A DNA stretch of 64,000 nucleotides from CANKHA01 sp963731585 (GCA_963731585.1 CAVSWC010000012.1:62001-126000); one strand, 5' to 3'. Positions 40,636 through 50,435 are shown, counted from the first letter of the stretch. Notes: a model not told the origin generated them from the letters alone. Program-made: numbers and translations.

Positions 40636-41318
40636 TTACGTCGCGGGAGACGGGCAGCTTCAGCTGCACGCGAGTACCGAGCGCATCGGAGTCGAAACGG
40701 ACGGTGGCGCCGAGCTGCGATGCCAGCGAACGCACGATGCGAAAGCCCAGACCGCCATCAGTCAGGGGGTCGAAATTCTCCGGCAGGCCGATGCCATCGT
40801 CGGCGATCTCGATGATCAGATCGCGGGCGGTTTGCCGGCATACCACCTCGATCTGCGCCGGCAGACCGGTAGGATGCGCATATTTCACCGCATTGGTCAC
40901 CAGTTCGCTCATCAGCATGCCGACGGTCAGCACCTCATCGGGCGGCAGCATGCAAGCATCGCCGATAGAATGCTGCACGTTCACCCGGGCGCCCGGCGAC
41001 AAGGCTGCGGTCAAAGAGGCGCAGAGCTCGCGCAAATAGGCGCCAAGATCGACCTGCGCGTTGCGGTAAGACTGCGACAGCATGCGATGCAGCCGCGCCA
41101 CCGTCTCCACCCGCGCCGAGATGTCTTCCAGCAGGACGCCGCACCTCGGCGCGCTCCATCGTTCCGGCCTGCGCGCTGACCGCCCGTGCGCGCAGCCGCA
41201 ACATGCCGACGATGAGGCCGAGGTTATTGGCGATGCGATGATCGGCTTCGCCGTCGAGGGCGACGCCGTCCCGAAGCGGAAACGCCTGGGGCTGGGTGGG
41301 GAACTGGAGAACGGACAT
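40636..41318 (-). CDS. HisKA_2/HWE-type sensor histidine kinase, frameshifted
   Basis: About 226 residues after removing extra bases near 41140 and 40650. No membrane segment or PAS domain is seen; it is a short cytosolic kinase. Phospho-acceptor region DHRIANNLGLIVGMLRLR, ATP-binding N box SELVTNAVKYAHP, G1 IADDGIGLPE and G2 GGLGFRIVRSLASQLGA. Kinases like this act in the general stress response (with PhyR/EcfG) or light signalling in alphaproteobacteria; the partner regulator is not in the window. C-terminal end VQLKLPVSAT. Confidence 0.8.
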
Positions 41319-41568
41319 AGCTGGATCTTCCATTGTGGAGTCCAACCCTGCGCCGTTTTCGGATCGCTCGCAAATCACGCTTCCATGACTAAGCTATTGA
41401 TTAAACAGGCTTTTTATTAGCAGAATGAGACTTAGCCTTCCTTGCAGCAGAGGTCGAAAATGACTGGAATGAGTAAGGAACTAATTGAGCTGTTATGACT
41501 TGTTATGCGTACTTGACGACTTTGACGGCTGCAGTAAGTGTAAGCCGCACCTTTTGAAGGGGGCTACC

Positions 41569-41829
41569 ATGTCAACCGACCTGACCCGGGGCGAACGTCT
41601 CCAGATCATGCTCACTGAAGAGGAGTTGCGGGCACTGGACGACTGGCGCTTTACCCGCCGCATGCCGAGCCGGGCTGCCGCGGTGCGCGAATTGCTCAAG
41701 CGCGGTCTGGCTGCCGAAGGCGTTGTGATGATGGATGGGCGGTCCAAATCCGAGGATTTCGGCATCACCGATGGCGATGCGAAATCCAAGCACGACGGGG
41801 ACGGCAAATCCTCGGCTAAGCAGGCCTAA
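41569..41829 (+). CDS. Ribbon-helix-helix-type small protein
   Basis: 86 residues. RLQIMLTEEELRALDDWRFTRRMPSRAAAVRELLKRGLAA (key parts LQIMLTEEELRALDDW and SRAAAVRELLKRGL) is a good match for an Arc/CopG-like DNA-binding fold. The C-terminal tail is acidic and basic in alternation (DGDAKSKHDGDGKSS). Probable transcription repressor. AAGGGGG before the ATG. No target known. Confidence 0.75.
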   Translation: MSTDLTRGERLQIMLTEEELRALDDWRFTRRMPSRAAAVRELLKRGLAAEGVVMMDGRSKSEDFGITDGDAKSKHDGDGKSSAKQA

Positions 41830-41918
41830 CCCACCGGTTCGGTCCCAGCTTTCCACGATTTTCCCGATCGTCTAGCTTCGGCGGGGCCGCGCGTGGGGCG
41901 GCCTGCTGAGGACCGTTG

Positions 41919-42598
41919 ATGAACGATATGGAAGACCGCGTGAGCGCGGCCTGCGCTTTTCTCGGCTGCGTGCTGCTGGGTATCGGCACTTCGATGCATC
42001 CCATGGAGGCGGACCCCAACAACGCTGCGGCGGCCTTCGCCGAATACGCCGCCGACGGCAACTGGGTCGCCGGCCATCTTTTGCAGTTCGCCGGCGCCGC
42101 TCTGCTGGTGGCCTTCCTGTTGCTGCTCGGCCGGCAGCTACGGGGAAGCATGGCGGTGCTGCAGCCGCTCGCTAGTGGCGGCGCGATCGCCAGCCTGGCG
42201 GTGGCGGCGGCATTGCAGGCGGTGGACGGGATCGCGCTGAAGGCGGCGGTGGATGCCTGGGCCGCGGCGCCGCGGCGGAAAAGGCGGCGGCGTTTTCGGC
42301 GGCCTTCGCCGTGCGCCAGATCGAGATCGGGCTCGCCAGCCTGCTCAGCATTTTGTTCGGCGCGACCGCGGCGCTCTATGGCCTGCTGCTCTATGGCGAC
42401 GGCCGCTATCCCACCTGGATCGGCAGCATCGCGGTGGCGGGCGGCATCGGCTTCGCCGCGGGCGGCGTGGCCCTGGCCTATGGCGGCTTCTCGCCGACCG
42501 CGATGAACATTCAGATGCCGGCCAGCCTGTTGGTGCTCACCTGGATCGTGGCGGTGGCGGCCATTCTCTGGCGGCGGAGCGGGCAGCCGGCGGGTTAG
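41919..42598 (+). CDS. Hypothetical membrane protein, frameshifted
   Basis: About 226 residues after restoring one missing base near 42276. Five or six hydrophobic segments: CAFLGCVLLGIGTSMHPMEAD (key CAFLGCVLLGIG), WVAGHLLQFAGAALLVAF, ASLAVAAALQAVDGIALKA, then in the shifted frame IEIGLASLLSILFGATAALY and SLLVLTWIVAVAAILW. A GHLLQF motif is common in uncharacterised multi-pass proteins of Hyphomicrobiales. Function unknown. Confidence 0.7.
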
Positions 42599-42679
42599 CG
42601 GCCCCGCTTTCAATCGCTCCCTAAAACCAACTTAAAAACCCGCGCAGCCAGACCCATCGTCAGCGCAGCCAGGACTGCC

Positions 42680-44322
42680 ATGAACGCCCCCGTTTCCCCC
42701 TCACCCCGCCCTACAAGCACACGCCGCTGTTCCCGCTCGGCAAGGATTCCACGGCCTACCGCAAGCTCGACGTCGAGGGCATCCGGGTCGAGACCGTGAT
42801 GGGGCGCGAGACGGTGGTGGTGCCGGCCGAGGCGCTGCGCGTGCTGGCGGAGGCGGCCTATGTCGACATCAATCACCTGCTGCGCCCCGGCCATCTCGCC
42901 AGCCTGCGCGGCATCCTCGACGATCCGGAGGCGACCTCGAACGACAAGTTCGTCGCCTATGACCTCCTGAAGAACGCCAACATCTCCGCCGGCGGCGTGC
43001 TGCCGATGTGCCAGGACACCGGCACCGCCATCATCATGGGCAAGAAGGGCCGGCTGATCTGGACCGAGGGCGACGACGAAGCCGCCCTCGCCGAGGGCGC
43101 GCGCGATGCTTATGCGAAAAAGAACCTGCGCTATTCGCAGCTCGCGCCGATCTCGATGTTCGAGGAGAAGAACACCAAATCCAACATGCCGGCGCAGATC
43201 GAGATCTATGCCGAAGGCGAGGACGCCTACAAATTCCTGTTCGTCGCCAAGGGCGGCGGCTCGGCCAACAAGAGCTTCCTGTTCCAGGCGACGCCGTCGA
43301 TCCTCACCCACGACCGCATGCTGGCTTTCCTGAAGGAGAAAATCCTCACCCTCGGCACCGCGGCCTGCCCGCCCTATCACCTCGCCATCGTGATCGGCGG
43401 CACCTCGGCCGAGCTCACGATGAAGACGGTGAAGCTCGCCTCCTGCCGCTATCTCGACGACCTGCCGACGCAAGGCTCGGAGGACGGCAATGCTTTCCGC
43501 GATCTCGAGATGGAAAAGGAAGTGCACAAGCTGACGCAGTCGCTCGGCGTCGGCGCGCAATTCGGCGGCAAGTATTTCTGCCATGACGTGCGCGTGATCC
43601 GTCTGCCGCGCCACGGCGCTTCGCTGCCGATCGGGCTCGGCGTCTCCTGCTCGGCCGACCGCCAGGCGCTCGGCAAGATCACCCGCGACGGCGTGTTTCT
43701 CGAGGCGCTGGAGGCGAACCCGGCGAAATATCTGCCCGAGGTGGCGGACGCTTCGCTGGGCGGCGACGTGGTCTCGATCGACCTGACCAAGCCGATGCAG
43801 GAAATCCGCGCGACGCTGAGCAAATATCCGGTGAAGACGCGGCTCAAGCTCACCGGCCCGATGATCGTGGCGCGCGATCTCGCGCATGCCAAGCTGCGCG
43901 AGCGGCTGGAGCGGGGCGAAGGCCTGCCGGATTATTTCAAGAACCATCCGGTCTATTACGCCGGTCCCGCCAAGACGCCGCAGGGTTACGCCTCCGGCTC
44001 CTTCGGCCCGACCACCGCCGGACGCATGGATTCATTCGTGCATGATTTCCAGGCCGCCGGCGGCTCGATGGTGATGCTGGCGAAAGGCAACCGCTCCTCG
44101 GCGGTGCGCGAGGCCTGCCAGAAACACGGCGGCTTCTATCTCGGCTCGATCGGCGGCGCCGCGGCCAATCTGGCCGAGCACCACATCAAGAAGGTCGAGC
44201 TGTTGGAATATCCCGAGCTCGGGATGGAAGCGATCTGGCGCATCGAGGTGGTCGACTTCCCCGCCTTCATCGTGATGGACGACAAGGGCAACGACTTCTT
44301 CAAGGAATTGAATTTGGGGTAG
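42680..44322 (+). CDS. fumA: Class I fumarate hydratase, one frameshift at N-terminus
   Basis: About 547 residues after restoring one missing C near 42708. Iron-sulphur fumarase of the TCA cycle. The N-terminal YKHTPLFPLGKDSTAYRKL is split from the remaining intact frame. 4Fe-4S-ligand Cys regions are VLPMCQDTGTAI and GVSCSADRQALG; other marks are KGGGSANKSFL, GGTSAELTMK and QGYASGSFGPTTAGRMDSF. Sensitive to oxidation in relatives. Stands alone, followed by repeat-rich DNA. Confidence 0.92.
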
Positions 44323-44473
44323 CAACCTTCTTCCCCTCTCCCTTTGTGGGAGAGGGTGGATCGCCGAACGAAGTGAGGCGAGCCGGGTGAGGGGTCAGCC
44401 TCTCATCATGTGTAGCGCCGTTGACCCCCTCACCCGCCTCGCAGCCTGCGGCTGCTCGGCACTCTCTCCCACA

Positions 44474-44545
44474 CTGTTCTCGGATATATCCGAGATCAGC
44501 ACTATCGAGTGGCACAAGTCGGATACATCCGACTTGTGCTGGGAG
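44474..44545. repeat. Double palindrome, copy 1
   Basis: Two adjacent perfect hairpins: CTCGG-ATATAT-CCGAG at 44479-44494 and GCACAAGTCGG-ATACAT-CCGACTTGTGC at 44512-44539, joined by ATCAGCACTATCGAGTG. Copy 2 is the reverse complement with compensating changes. Confidence 0.9.
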
Positions 44546-44699
44546 AGGGGAAAAAGGAAACTACGGGCGCTGTTATTCCCGCGCTATCAACAGGTTTTTC
44601 CGAATAGAACCAAGCGCTTGCACTTTTCCTCGCATATCTCGCGTATGCACGCCTTTTTCCTCGACGAATTCTGTATCCTGTTGCTGCCTGCTCATCCGG

Positions 44700-45110
44700 G
44701 GGCGCCATCATGAGGCGTCTTGATTGGCGGAGCGGGTGCGGCGCCTGCGGATGGTTTCGCAAGCCATCTCCGGGAGCCTCGGGGTTGCTGCCCGGCCCTA
44801 CTACGAGGGCCCGCCGCGTGGCAGACGCTCCCGGACGAACGCAGGCGGAAGCCTGCGGGATCAGGCCGAAAGGCCGGTCCGGGTGTCGAACGGAGCAGTC
44901 CCGACGGCAAAAACCGCCGCGGTGGAGCGCCGAGAGGCGAGCGTGTCTCGTGGACGTTTGCGCAGACTGCGTAAACTTGTCTGCGGCGCAAGACACGCTC
45001 CGCGCCTCGCAAGCGTGGAATTGTTGATGCGCCTGTCGGCGCTCCGCTCCCTCGGGTTTGAGGGATCCAGAGATACGAAGACAGGTGCACCCGCCGCCTG
45101 ACAACAACAC
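44700..45110. repeat. GC-rich block, probable dispersed element
   Basis: A roughly 400-base block with all frames largely open, containing the palindrome family also found at 37793 and 57645 (GTTTGCGCAGACTGCGTAAAC area, 44955-44985) flanked by GCGTGTCT and AGACACGC. From memory, similar GC-rich blocks with spurious open frames are scattered in Bradyrhizobiaceae genomes. I find no protein motif. Confidence 0.5.
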
Positions 45111-45253
45111 GGGCCGGCTGACGTTTGGCTTGCTTGACAGATCGAATCAGGAAATCGACGCGGACTGATCCGGCGAACTCGCATCCCTCTTCGGTGAAAG
45201 ATGGATGCCACCGCGAATGCGAGGCAAGCCGGGATTGCGCACGGTCATCATCA

Positions 45254-45279
45254 CGCAAGTCGGGTACACCCGACTTGCG
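45254..45279. repeat. AAGTCGG/CCGACTT palindrome
   Basis: CGCAAGTCGG-GTACAC-CCGACTTGCG, a 10-base stem and 6-base loop. Same core as the larger hairpins at 44512 and 45376 without the accompanying CTCGG hairpin. Confidence 0.85.
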
Positions 45280-45371
45280 ATCGTCAAGCCGGGCATGACG
45301 AGGAAAAAGGCGTGGGCTGTTTGAAGATTTGAATCGGATGATATGGCGAGCGCGGCGCGCTCTCTTTCCCT

Positions 45372-45445
45372 CTCCCCGCACAAGTCGGATGTATCCGACT
45401 TGTGCCACTCAATAGTGCCGATCTCGGGTAAACCCGAGATCGGAT
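45372..45445. repeat. Double palindrome, copy 2 (inverted)
   Basis: GCACAAGTCGG-ATGTAT-CCGACTTGTGC at 45376-45403 followed by GATCTCGGG-TAAA-CCCGAGATC at 45418-45439, spaced by CACTCAATAGTGCC. It is copy 1 in opposite orientation; its loop ATGTAT is the reverse complement of copy 1's ATACAT. Confidence 0.9.
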
Positions 45446-45543
45446 GCGGGGAGAGGTCGACGTGCGAAGCACGTCGGGTGAGGGGGCGTTACAGCGAGGA
45501 TGAGGACGGAATGAGCATTGTGAACCGCCCTTTCGCCGCCAAA

Positions 45544-46882
45544 CTACGGACAGGTGATCCCGTTCGCCTCCTTGGAGCCGTCGATGAACTCGATGGTGCA
45601 GGTCGACGCCGGGCTTGAGCTCGGTGCGCGCGACCTTCTTGCCGCCGATGTTCACGTTGGTGCGGCTGTTGCTGACGTCGATCTTCTTGTTCGCGCCGCC
45701 CACCGCGAATTCGATGTCGCGTCCCCCTCGCCCACCTTGAGCAGCACGGCTTCCACCTTCGGGATTTCCATTTTGTCGAGACCCCTGGCCTTGGCCAAGC
45801 GCCGCGAGCTCCTCCTCCGACAGCGGCTCGGCCGGCAGGCCGTGCTTGGTCTTCAGCTGATCCATGAAGGCGACGATCTCGGCCTTCGGATAAGCGGTTT
45901 TTTTCACATGGTCGGTTATGATGTCGCCACTGACGGGCGCGAAATCGGCGCTGAACAGAATCTTGCCCTGCCTGATGAATTCGGGGTCCTTGACCATCTT
46001 GGCCCAGGCCGCGCGGTAGGTGTCGACGATTTCCTTCGGCGTGCCCGGCGGCAAGCCGTACCATTTGTCCATATCGTTGAGTGCGGTCCAGAAATCGAAG
46101 GCCTCCGCCGGCAGGCCGGTCAATTTTCCCTGCATCAGCGTGTTGAAAATCGGAATGGTCCCGAACTCGGAGCGCTTCTCGATGTCCTCTCCCACGCTCG
46201 CACCGCCGCCCAATTGGGCGACGCCGATGAACTCGCCGGTGGCAAACATGTCTTTCAGGATGAACAGATTGGAAGTGCCCATCATGTGCGTCTCGCTGCG
46301 CCGGATCGCGAGCAGCATCATGGCGGAGCCCGGATAGCCGACGACGAAGCGGACATTCCAGCCCAGGAACTCCGCGCCCCAGGTGATCATCTGCTCCCAG
46401 CTGCGGTCGCCATCGATCACGCCGACCACCACGGGCGGCTTGGACTTGTCGGTCAGGTTGGCCTTGTGATCGGAACGCATGAAGACGACGGAGCCGCCGC
46501 GCTGCACGCCGCCGAAGATATGAAACTTGGTCGGGTCGTATTCCACCACGGGTTTGCGCAGCGAATTGGGATCGACATGCGATGAGCCGCCGCCCGCCCA
46601 GGTCAGTCCGTCCGGCTTGACCTTCATGAAATAGTTGAGCGCCTTGGCCCCGTGGCCGCCCGGCAGGTTGCGATAGCGCATCGACGGATTGCCGGGGAGA
46701 TGTTTCTCCAGAAAGCTGCCGACCAGCCGCGTGGTGCCGTCGGTGCCGCCGCCGGCGGCGGAGCCGAGGATGACCTCGATCGTCTTGCCCTTGAAGCTGA
46801 CTTGGGCTTCGGCTTTGCCTCCTGCCGCGAGCAAGAATGCTCCACACCAGAACGCAAGCGCGGCGCGCAGTAATGACCGCAT
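45544..46882 (-). CDS. Tripartite tricarboxylate (Bug/TctC)-like periplasmic binding protein, frameshifted near C-terminus
   Basis: About 445 residues. Signal peptide AALAFWCGAFLLAAGGKAEA, then VSFKGKTIEVILGSAAGGGTDGTTRLVGSFLEKHLPGNP (key GSAAGGGTDGTTRLVG), RNLPGGHGAKALNYFM and PPGTPKEIVDTYRAAWAKMV, typical of TctC-like solute receptors. Shifts near 45785, 45725 and 45608 affect only the end. After the usual domain there is an extra tail of about 80 residues (KIDVSNSRTNVNIGGKKVAR, then TCTIEFIDGSKEANGITCP). No TctA or TctB gene is adjacent. Ligand unknown. Confidence 0.8.
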
Positions 46883-47020
46883 GACTGCCTCTCCCTGGTT
46901 CGTCCCTTCACGTATCTGGCGTATCGACGCGCCATATTTTTGTTCAGCCAGTTTACAATAGAATAGCCGCTCTGGCAGGCTCCACCCTGTGCCTTCCGCC
47001 CCTATTTTGCAGAGGTCCCC

Positions 47021-47927
47021 ATGAATCCCGCTGCCCCCGGCCGCCCGCGCGCCAAAGGTCCCCTCGTCTGGCTCGACATGGACCAGCAGGAACTCGACGA
47101 CGCCTATGACCAGACGGTCTATGCGCCCAACCGCGAGGAGATCCGCACCCGCCGCGCCGCCAATAACGCGATCACGCTTGGCATCCTCGGCCAGCCCGAC
47201 CGCGTGGCCTATGGCGCGGCCGCGGCCGAGAAGGCTCGACATCTACAAGACCAAGGCGCCGAACGCGCCGGTCATGATCTATATCCACGGCGGCGCCTGG
47301 CGCGGCGGCAGTTCATCGCAGGTCGCCTATATGGCGGAAGTCTTCATCAACGCCGGGGCCCATTTCATCGCGGTCGATTTCAACAACGTGACGGAAACCG
47401 ACGGCAGCATCTTCCCGATGGTCGATCAGGTGCGCCGCGCGGTCGCCTGGGTTTACCAGAACGCGAAAAGCTTCGGCGGCGATCCCGACCGGCTCTATCT
47501 CACCGGCCATTCCTCCGGCGGACACCTCGCCGGCTGCATCGTCATCACCGACTGGGAAAAGATCGGACTGCCGCGCGACATCGTGAAAGGCGCCGTGCTC
47601 GGCAGCGGCATGTATGACCTGAAAGGCCCCCGGCTTTCCAAGCGCAGCCAATACGTGAAATTCACCGACGCGATGGAGCACGAGCTGAGCCCGCAGCGGC
47701 ACATCGAAAAGATCCACACCCCGCTGGTGATCACCTATGGCAGCCTGGAGACGCCGGAATTCCAGCGTCAGGCGCGCGACTTCCATGCGGCACTGACTGC
47801 GGCGGGCAAGCCGGCGAAGCTGCTGGTCGGCAAGAGCTACAATCACTTCGAGACGCAGGAGACCATGGGCAACCCTTATGGCTTCATGGGCCGCGCCGCG
47901 CTGGAGATGATGGGACTGTCGCGTTAA
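47021..47927 (+). CDS. Alpha/beta hydrolase, arylformamidase-like, frameshifted
   Basis: About 301 residues after removing one extra G near 47237. Oxyanion motif YIHGGAWRGGSSSQVA, nucleophile in LTGHSSGGHLAG and catalytic His in KSYNHFETQETMG. The N-terminal DQQELDDAYDQTVYAPN resembles kynurenine formamidases (KFA) of the esterase/lipase HSL-like group. It would hydrolyse an ester or formamide; the substrate is unknown. Divergent from the TTT receptor gene, with which it could share regulation. Confidence 0.84.
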
Positions 47928-48035
47928 CGCTTGCGGTAAGATTCGTTATCTTTACCACGCCGGTTTTCGTAAAATGCCGCTCGGGAACCTGCGCGCATTC
48001 ATCATCGTTGGTCCTCGGATGAATTGGGTCTTGGC

Positions 48036-48402
48036 ATGAGAAAATTCGGCATCATTCTGCTCACGGCGACCTGTCTCGCGACGCCCGCTTTCGCCATCAC
48101 CTATCCAGTGAGCGGACGCTGGGGATTGAGCAACGAGACCGAGCCGGGGCCGATCGATTGCGAGGGCAAGCGTGTGATCCGCTTCGATCCCTACCGCCGC
48201 TTCGATAGCGGCGGCGGCGTGCCCGATTATCGCGTGATCGATCTCGTGAACGAGGCCGATACCAGCTTTCCGTATCACCGAGGAATTTAATACCGGCCAG
48301 ATCAGGGCGCAGATCCGCTATACCTTGCGCCTGATCGATCCCGACCGGATCGAGCTTGAGATGTCGCGGGGAGGCACGCTGAAACTCAAGCGCTGCGTTT
48401 AG
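48036..48402 (+). CDS. Small exported protein, frameshifted
   Basis: About 121 residues after removing one extra C near 48271. Signal peptide MRKFGIILLTATCLATPAFA; mature part with YPVSGRWGLSNETEPGPIDC and, in the next frame, YTLRLIDPDRIELEMSRGG ending KLKRCV. The two cysteines probably pair. Looks like a small beta-barrel, lipocalin-like protein; not recognised further. Confidence 0.68.
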
Positions 48403-48538
48403 GCTTCGCCCGCTGGCGCCGGATTGCGATTCCGATTTTTGTCTCGCGCTGGGAGCAGGCAGGGACTAACGGTCCTCTTCGCCGTCACCGTCCCCATTTG
48501 AAACGCCGTTTTATTGGGCGACTGGTCGGGTCTCTGTA

Positions 48539-48838
48539 TTACTGGGGAGCGGCCATGCAGTTCTTCACGAAACTCTTTAACTCCCGGCGGGAGAGCCATT
48601 GCTGCCTGCCTTGCGCACGGCAATCCCCACGGGCGGCCACCCGCTGAGCCTTCCTTTCCGCTTTCAACTGCTGCCGGTCGTCAGCTTTCGCCTGGTCGCG
48701 GGCCGGCGGCCGCGTCGCACCATCGAAAGGTGACGGAGAGGATTGCACCGCCGGCGGCGGCATCGTTTGCGCGAAACTGGCCCCGCTCATGCAGACCGCT
48801 GCCACACCTGCCAAAGCCAACGTAAAAAGCCTCATCAT
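48539..48838 (-). CDS. Small exported basic protein
   Basis: 99 residues. Signal peptide MMRLFTLALAGVAAVCMSGASFA, a Pro/Ser-rich linker, then a Lys/Arg-rich end with two Cys (RGDCRAQGRQQ and VKNCMAAPQ). Similar in layout to PsiF-like and other small periplasmic proteins of rhizobia, but I do not recognise the family. An AGGAATCC precedes the ATG. Confidence 0.55.
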   Translation of the reverse strand: MMRLFTLALAGVAAVCMSGASFAQTMPPPAVQSSPSPFDGATRPPARDQAKADDRQQLKAERKAQRVAARGDCRAQGRQQWLSRRELKSFVKNCMAAPQ

Positions 48839-49048
48839 AAGGATTCCTCCGATTTATCGCGAAGATTGAAAGCCGGACATGTGGCGGCAATGGGCCCTCG
48901 CAGAACGGCCCGATAATAAATTTCTGCAAACTGCGCATCAAAGGCAGCGGGTTTCGGGGTTGCCCGGCAGCCTTCAGGCAGCACTGGAGGCTTTCCCGAC
49001 CATGCGCTCGGCAAAGCGCGCGATTTCGACGCCGGATTGCATAGGCGA

Positions 49049-49243
49049 CTAGCGAGACTGCAACAGAGCGTCGCGTTTTCCGATCAGCCGGTCGAGCTGT
49101 CTTGTCGCATCCGTCACTTCGTGACCTTCAGCGGCCAGTGCAGCGATGGTGGCTTGTTGCCGCTTTATTTCTTTTTGTATTTGATCGATTTGCGGATCGG
49201 ATGGACGCGTTGATTCACTGAAATCTATATGAGAAAATAACAT
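49049..49243 (-). CDS. Small hypothetical protein
   Basis: 64 residues. GGAGAG lies 5 bases before the ATG. The sequence is a probable single coiled helix hairpin (IDQIQKEIKRQQATIAALAAEGHEVTDATRQL, key parts IQKEIKRQQATIAAL and EVTDATRQLDRLIGK). Hydrophilic, no signal peptide. Function unknown; similar short helical proteins are common in this order. Confidence 0.55.
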   Translation of the reverse strand: MLFSHIDFSESTRPSDPQIDQIQKEIKRQQATIAALAAEGHEVTDATRQLDRLIGKRDALLQSR

Positions 49244-49552
49244 GACACTCTCCGCTACACAGTTAGGCGGGGTGCACTATCGGCCCTCTTTGTCCAATTG
49301 GACGCCAATTGGACGCCTGGCGCAGCAGATTGCTGCGGACCTAAAATTAGAACCGCAAACCGCTCCGGTAGCCAATCATTAGTTTGTGAGCGTTGCTGAC
49401 GCCGGGCTGACGGCCTGTGTGCCTTGTTCGCGATTGCCATCAAACCGACGCAGTGTGCTCGAGTTTGCCGACCGAGAGAAAGAAGATAATGGGAAGGGGC
49501 TGTTAAGAGGCCGCCAACTGAGGCGGCCTCCTACCTCGCCAAGAACTTTGCA
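49244..49552. other. Intergenic region, no gene seen
   Basis: 309 bases. Base composition is lower in G+C than the housekeeping genes. A short open frame at 49255-49443 on the minus strand has no ribosome binding site and no recognisable sequence. It ends with the hairpin at 49507. Confidence 0.5.
49507..49530. terminator. AGGCCGCC/GGCGGCCT hairpin, copy 1
   Basis: AGGCCGCC-AACTGA-GGCGGCCT, extended by one G-C pair, 23 bases after the end of the 28-residue protein gene. Two near-identical hairpins follow at 50436 and 51644, each directly downstream of a tiny gene, so it probably acts as a bidirectional terminator. Confidence 0.7.
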
Positions 49553-49639
49553 CTAATACCAGCGTCCCCGGCCGTACCAGCCACCACCGAAAAGAACCAA
49601 TACGACGAGAATGATGATGAGGAGAGTCGTGTTGTCCAT
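49553..49639 (-). CDS. 28-residue hydrophobic membrane microprotein
   Basis: MDNTTLLIIILVVLVLFGGG then WYGRGRWY: one hydrophobic helix followed by a glycine and aromatic/arginine tail. An AGGAG ribosome binding site lies 7 bases before the ATG and the hairpin at 49507 follows the stop, so it has a full gene layout although very short. Similar microproteins recur in rhizobial genomes. It is likely an inner-membrane peptide; function unknown. Confidence 0.75.
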   Translation of the reverse strand: MDNTTLLIIILVVLVLFGGGWYGRGRWY

Positions 49640-49952
49640 AACGGGCTCCTAGGTTCACTCTGTGGTTAGATGAAGCTCCTGATTCGGTTGCAAAACAAGC
49701 CACCTGTTATTTCAAATCGAGGCCGCTATGGGTCGAAACAGGCCGACACCGCTGAAGCGGGTACTGGCGGTTTTGCAGGACAGCACCCCCGAACGGTATT
49801 GTCCTATGTCCATGCCCACTGTCTAATTTGCGGAATGCGGTGTCTAATTCGGTGTTTCGGAAGCGGCGCGGCGTTGGAGGGAAGACTTTGACCGCGGTCC
49901 GTGCCCCCTCTAGGCTTCCCTCGGCAAAGGGAAAAATCCGAGAGAGGCGTTC
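49640..49952. other. Intergenic region, no gene seen
   Basis: 313 bases between the microprotein and DUF1330 genes, transcribed away on both sides and so probably holding two divergent promoters. Short open frames (for example 49670-49891) lack a ribosome binding site or any family resemblance. No clear operator was found. Confidence 0.5.
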
Positions 49953-50354
49953 ATGAAGACTCATTATGCTATTGCAGTGGCAATTGGGGCCTTTATGGCA
50001 GGTGGACTCGCCGTCCAAAGTCTCAATGCTCAAGCCAAGCCACCGGTCTATTTCGTCGCTGAGATCGATGTGTCCGATCCGGAAGGCTACGGCAAGGAGT
50101 ACGCACCGAAGGCTCAAGCTATCATCAGAGCCGCCGGTGGCCAGGTCCTTGCCTCCGCTGGCGCAGCCGCATCTGGCCCGAAAGTGACAGCGATCGCTGG
50201 TGAGCCTCCCAAGCGCGTCGTCCTTCAGAAATGGGAGAGCTTGGAAAAATTGAGGGCATGGTACGATTCACCCGAACATCAAGAGGTACGAAAGATCGGC
50301 GAGAAGTATGCCAAGTTCCGCAGCTTTGCCTTCGACGGACTACCTCAACAATAG
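49953..50354 (+). CDS. DUF1330 exported protein
   Basis: 133 residues. Signal peptide MKTHYAIAVAIGAFMAGGLAVQSLNAQA, then a ferredoxin-like DUF1330 domain: PPVYFVAEIDVSDPEGYGK, VVLQKWESLEKLRAWYDSPE and FRSFAFDGL. DUF1330 proteins are small dimeric folds of unknown role, and versions with a signal peptide are frequent in Hyphomicrobiales. GAGAGGC before the ATG. Confidence 0.86.
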   Translation: MKTHYAIAVAIGAFMAGGLAVQSLNAQAKPPVYFVAEIDVSDPEGYGKEYAPKAQAIIRAAGGQVLASAGAAASGPKVTAIAGEPPKRVVLQKWESLEKLRAWYDSPEHQEVRKIGEKYAKFRSFAFDGLPQQ

Positions 50355-50435
50355 TTCAATTCCCCAGGTTCAAAAATGACCGATCGCCAGCGACAGATGG
50401 CGATGAAGGCGAGCATGTTCCTGTGCCCAATAACG

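Larger units (their letters stand above)
44323..45543. other. Repeat-rich non-coding region
   Basis: 1.2 kb between fumA and the TTT binding-protein gene. Flanks carry 'CCCTCACCC' inverted-repeat arms; two composite double palindromes (44474-44545 and, inverted, 45372-45445), a third AAGTCGG...CCGACTT palindrome (45254-45279) and a 400-base GC-rich block (44700-45110) lie inside. Several frames are open at once, but none shows a recognisable protein or ribosome binding site. Confidence 0.75.

Noticed and set aside
40124..41110. Apparent fusion of the histidine kinase with the MFS transporter in one open frame
   Set aside because: Removing one extra base near 40650 gives the kinase a TAA stop at 40636 and restores a separate MFS start at 40561; the fused part is out of frame with MFS sequence.
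42610..43947. A 445-codon frame opposite fumA
   Set aside because: Antisense shadow of the fumarase gene.
44710..45101. Two or three overlapping open frames of 100-125 codons in the GC-rich block
   Set aside because: Several frames are open together, composition is Arg/Gly/Pro/Ala only, and palindromes run through them; more likely a non-coding repeat.
49255..49443. A 62-codon minus-strand frame
   Set aside because: No ribosome binding site or protein-like pattern; left as intergenic.
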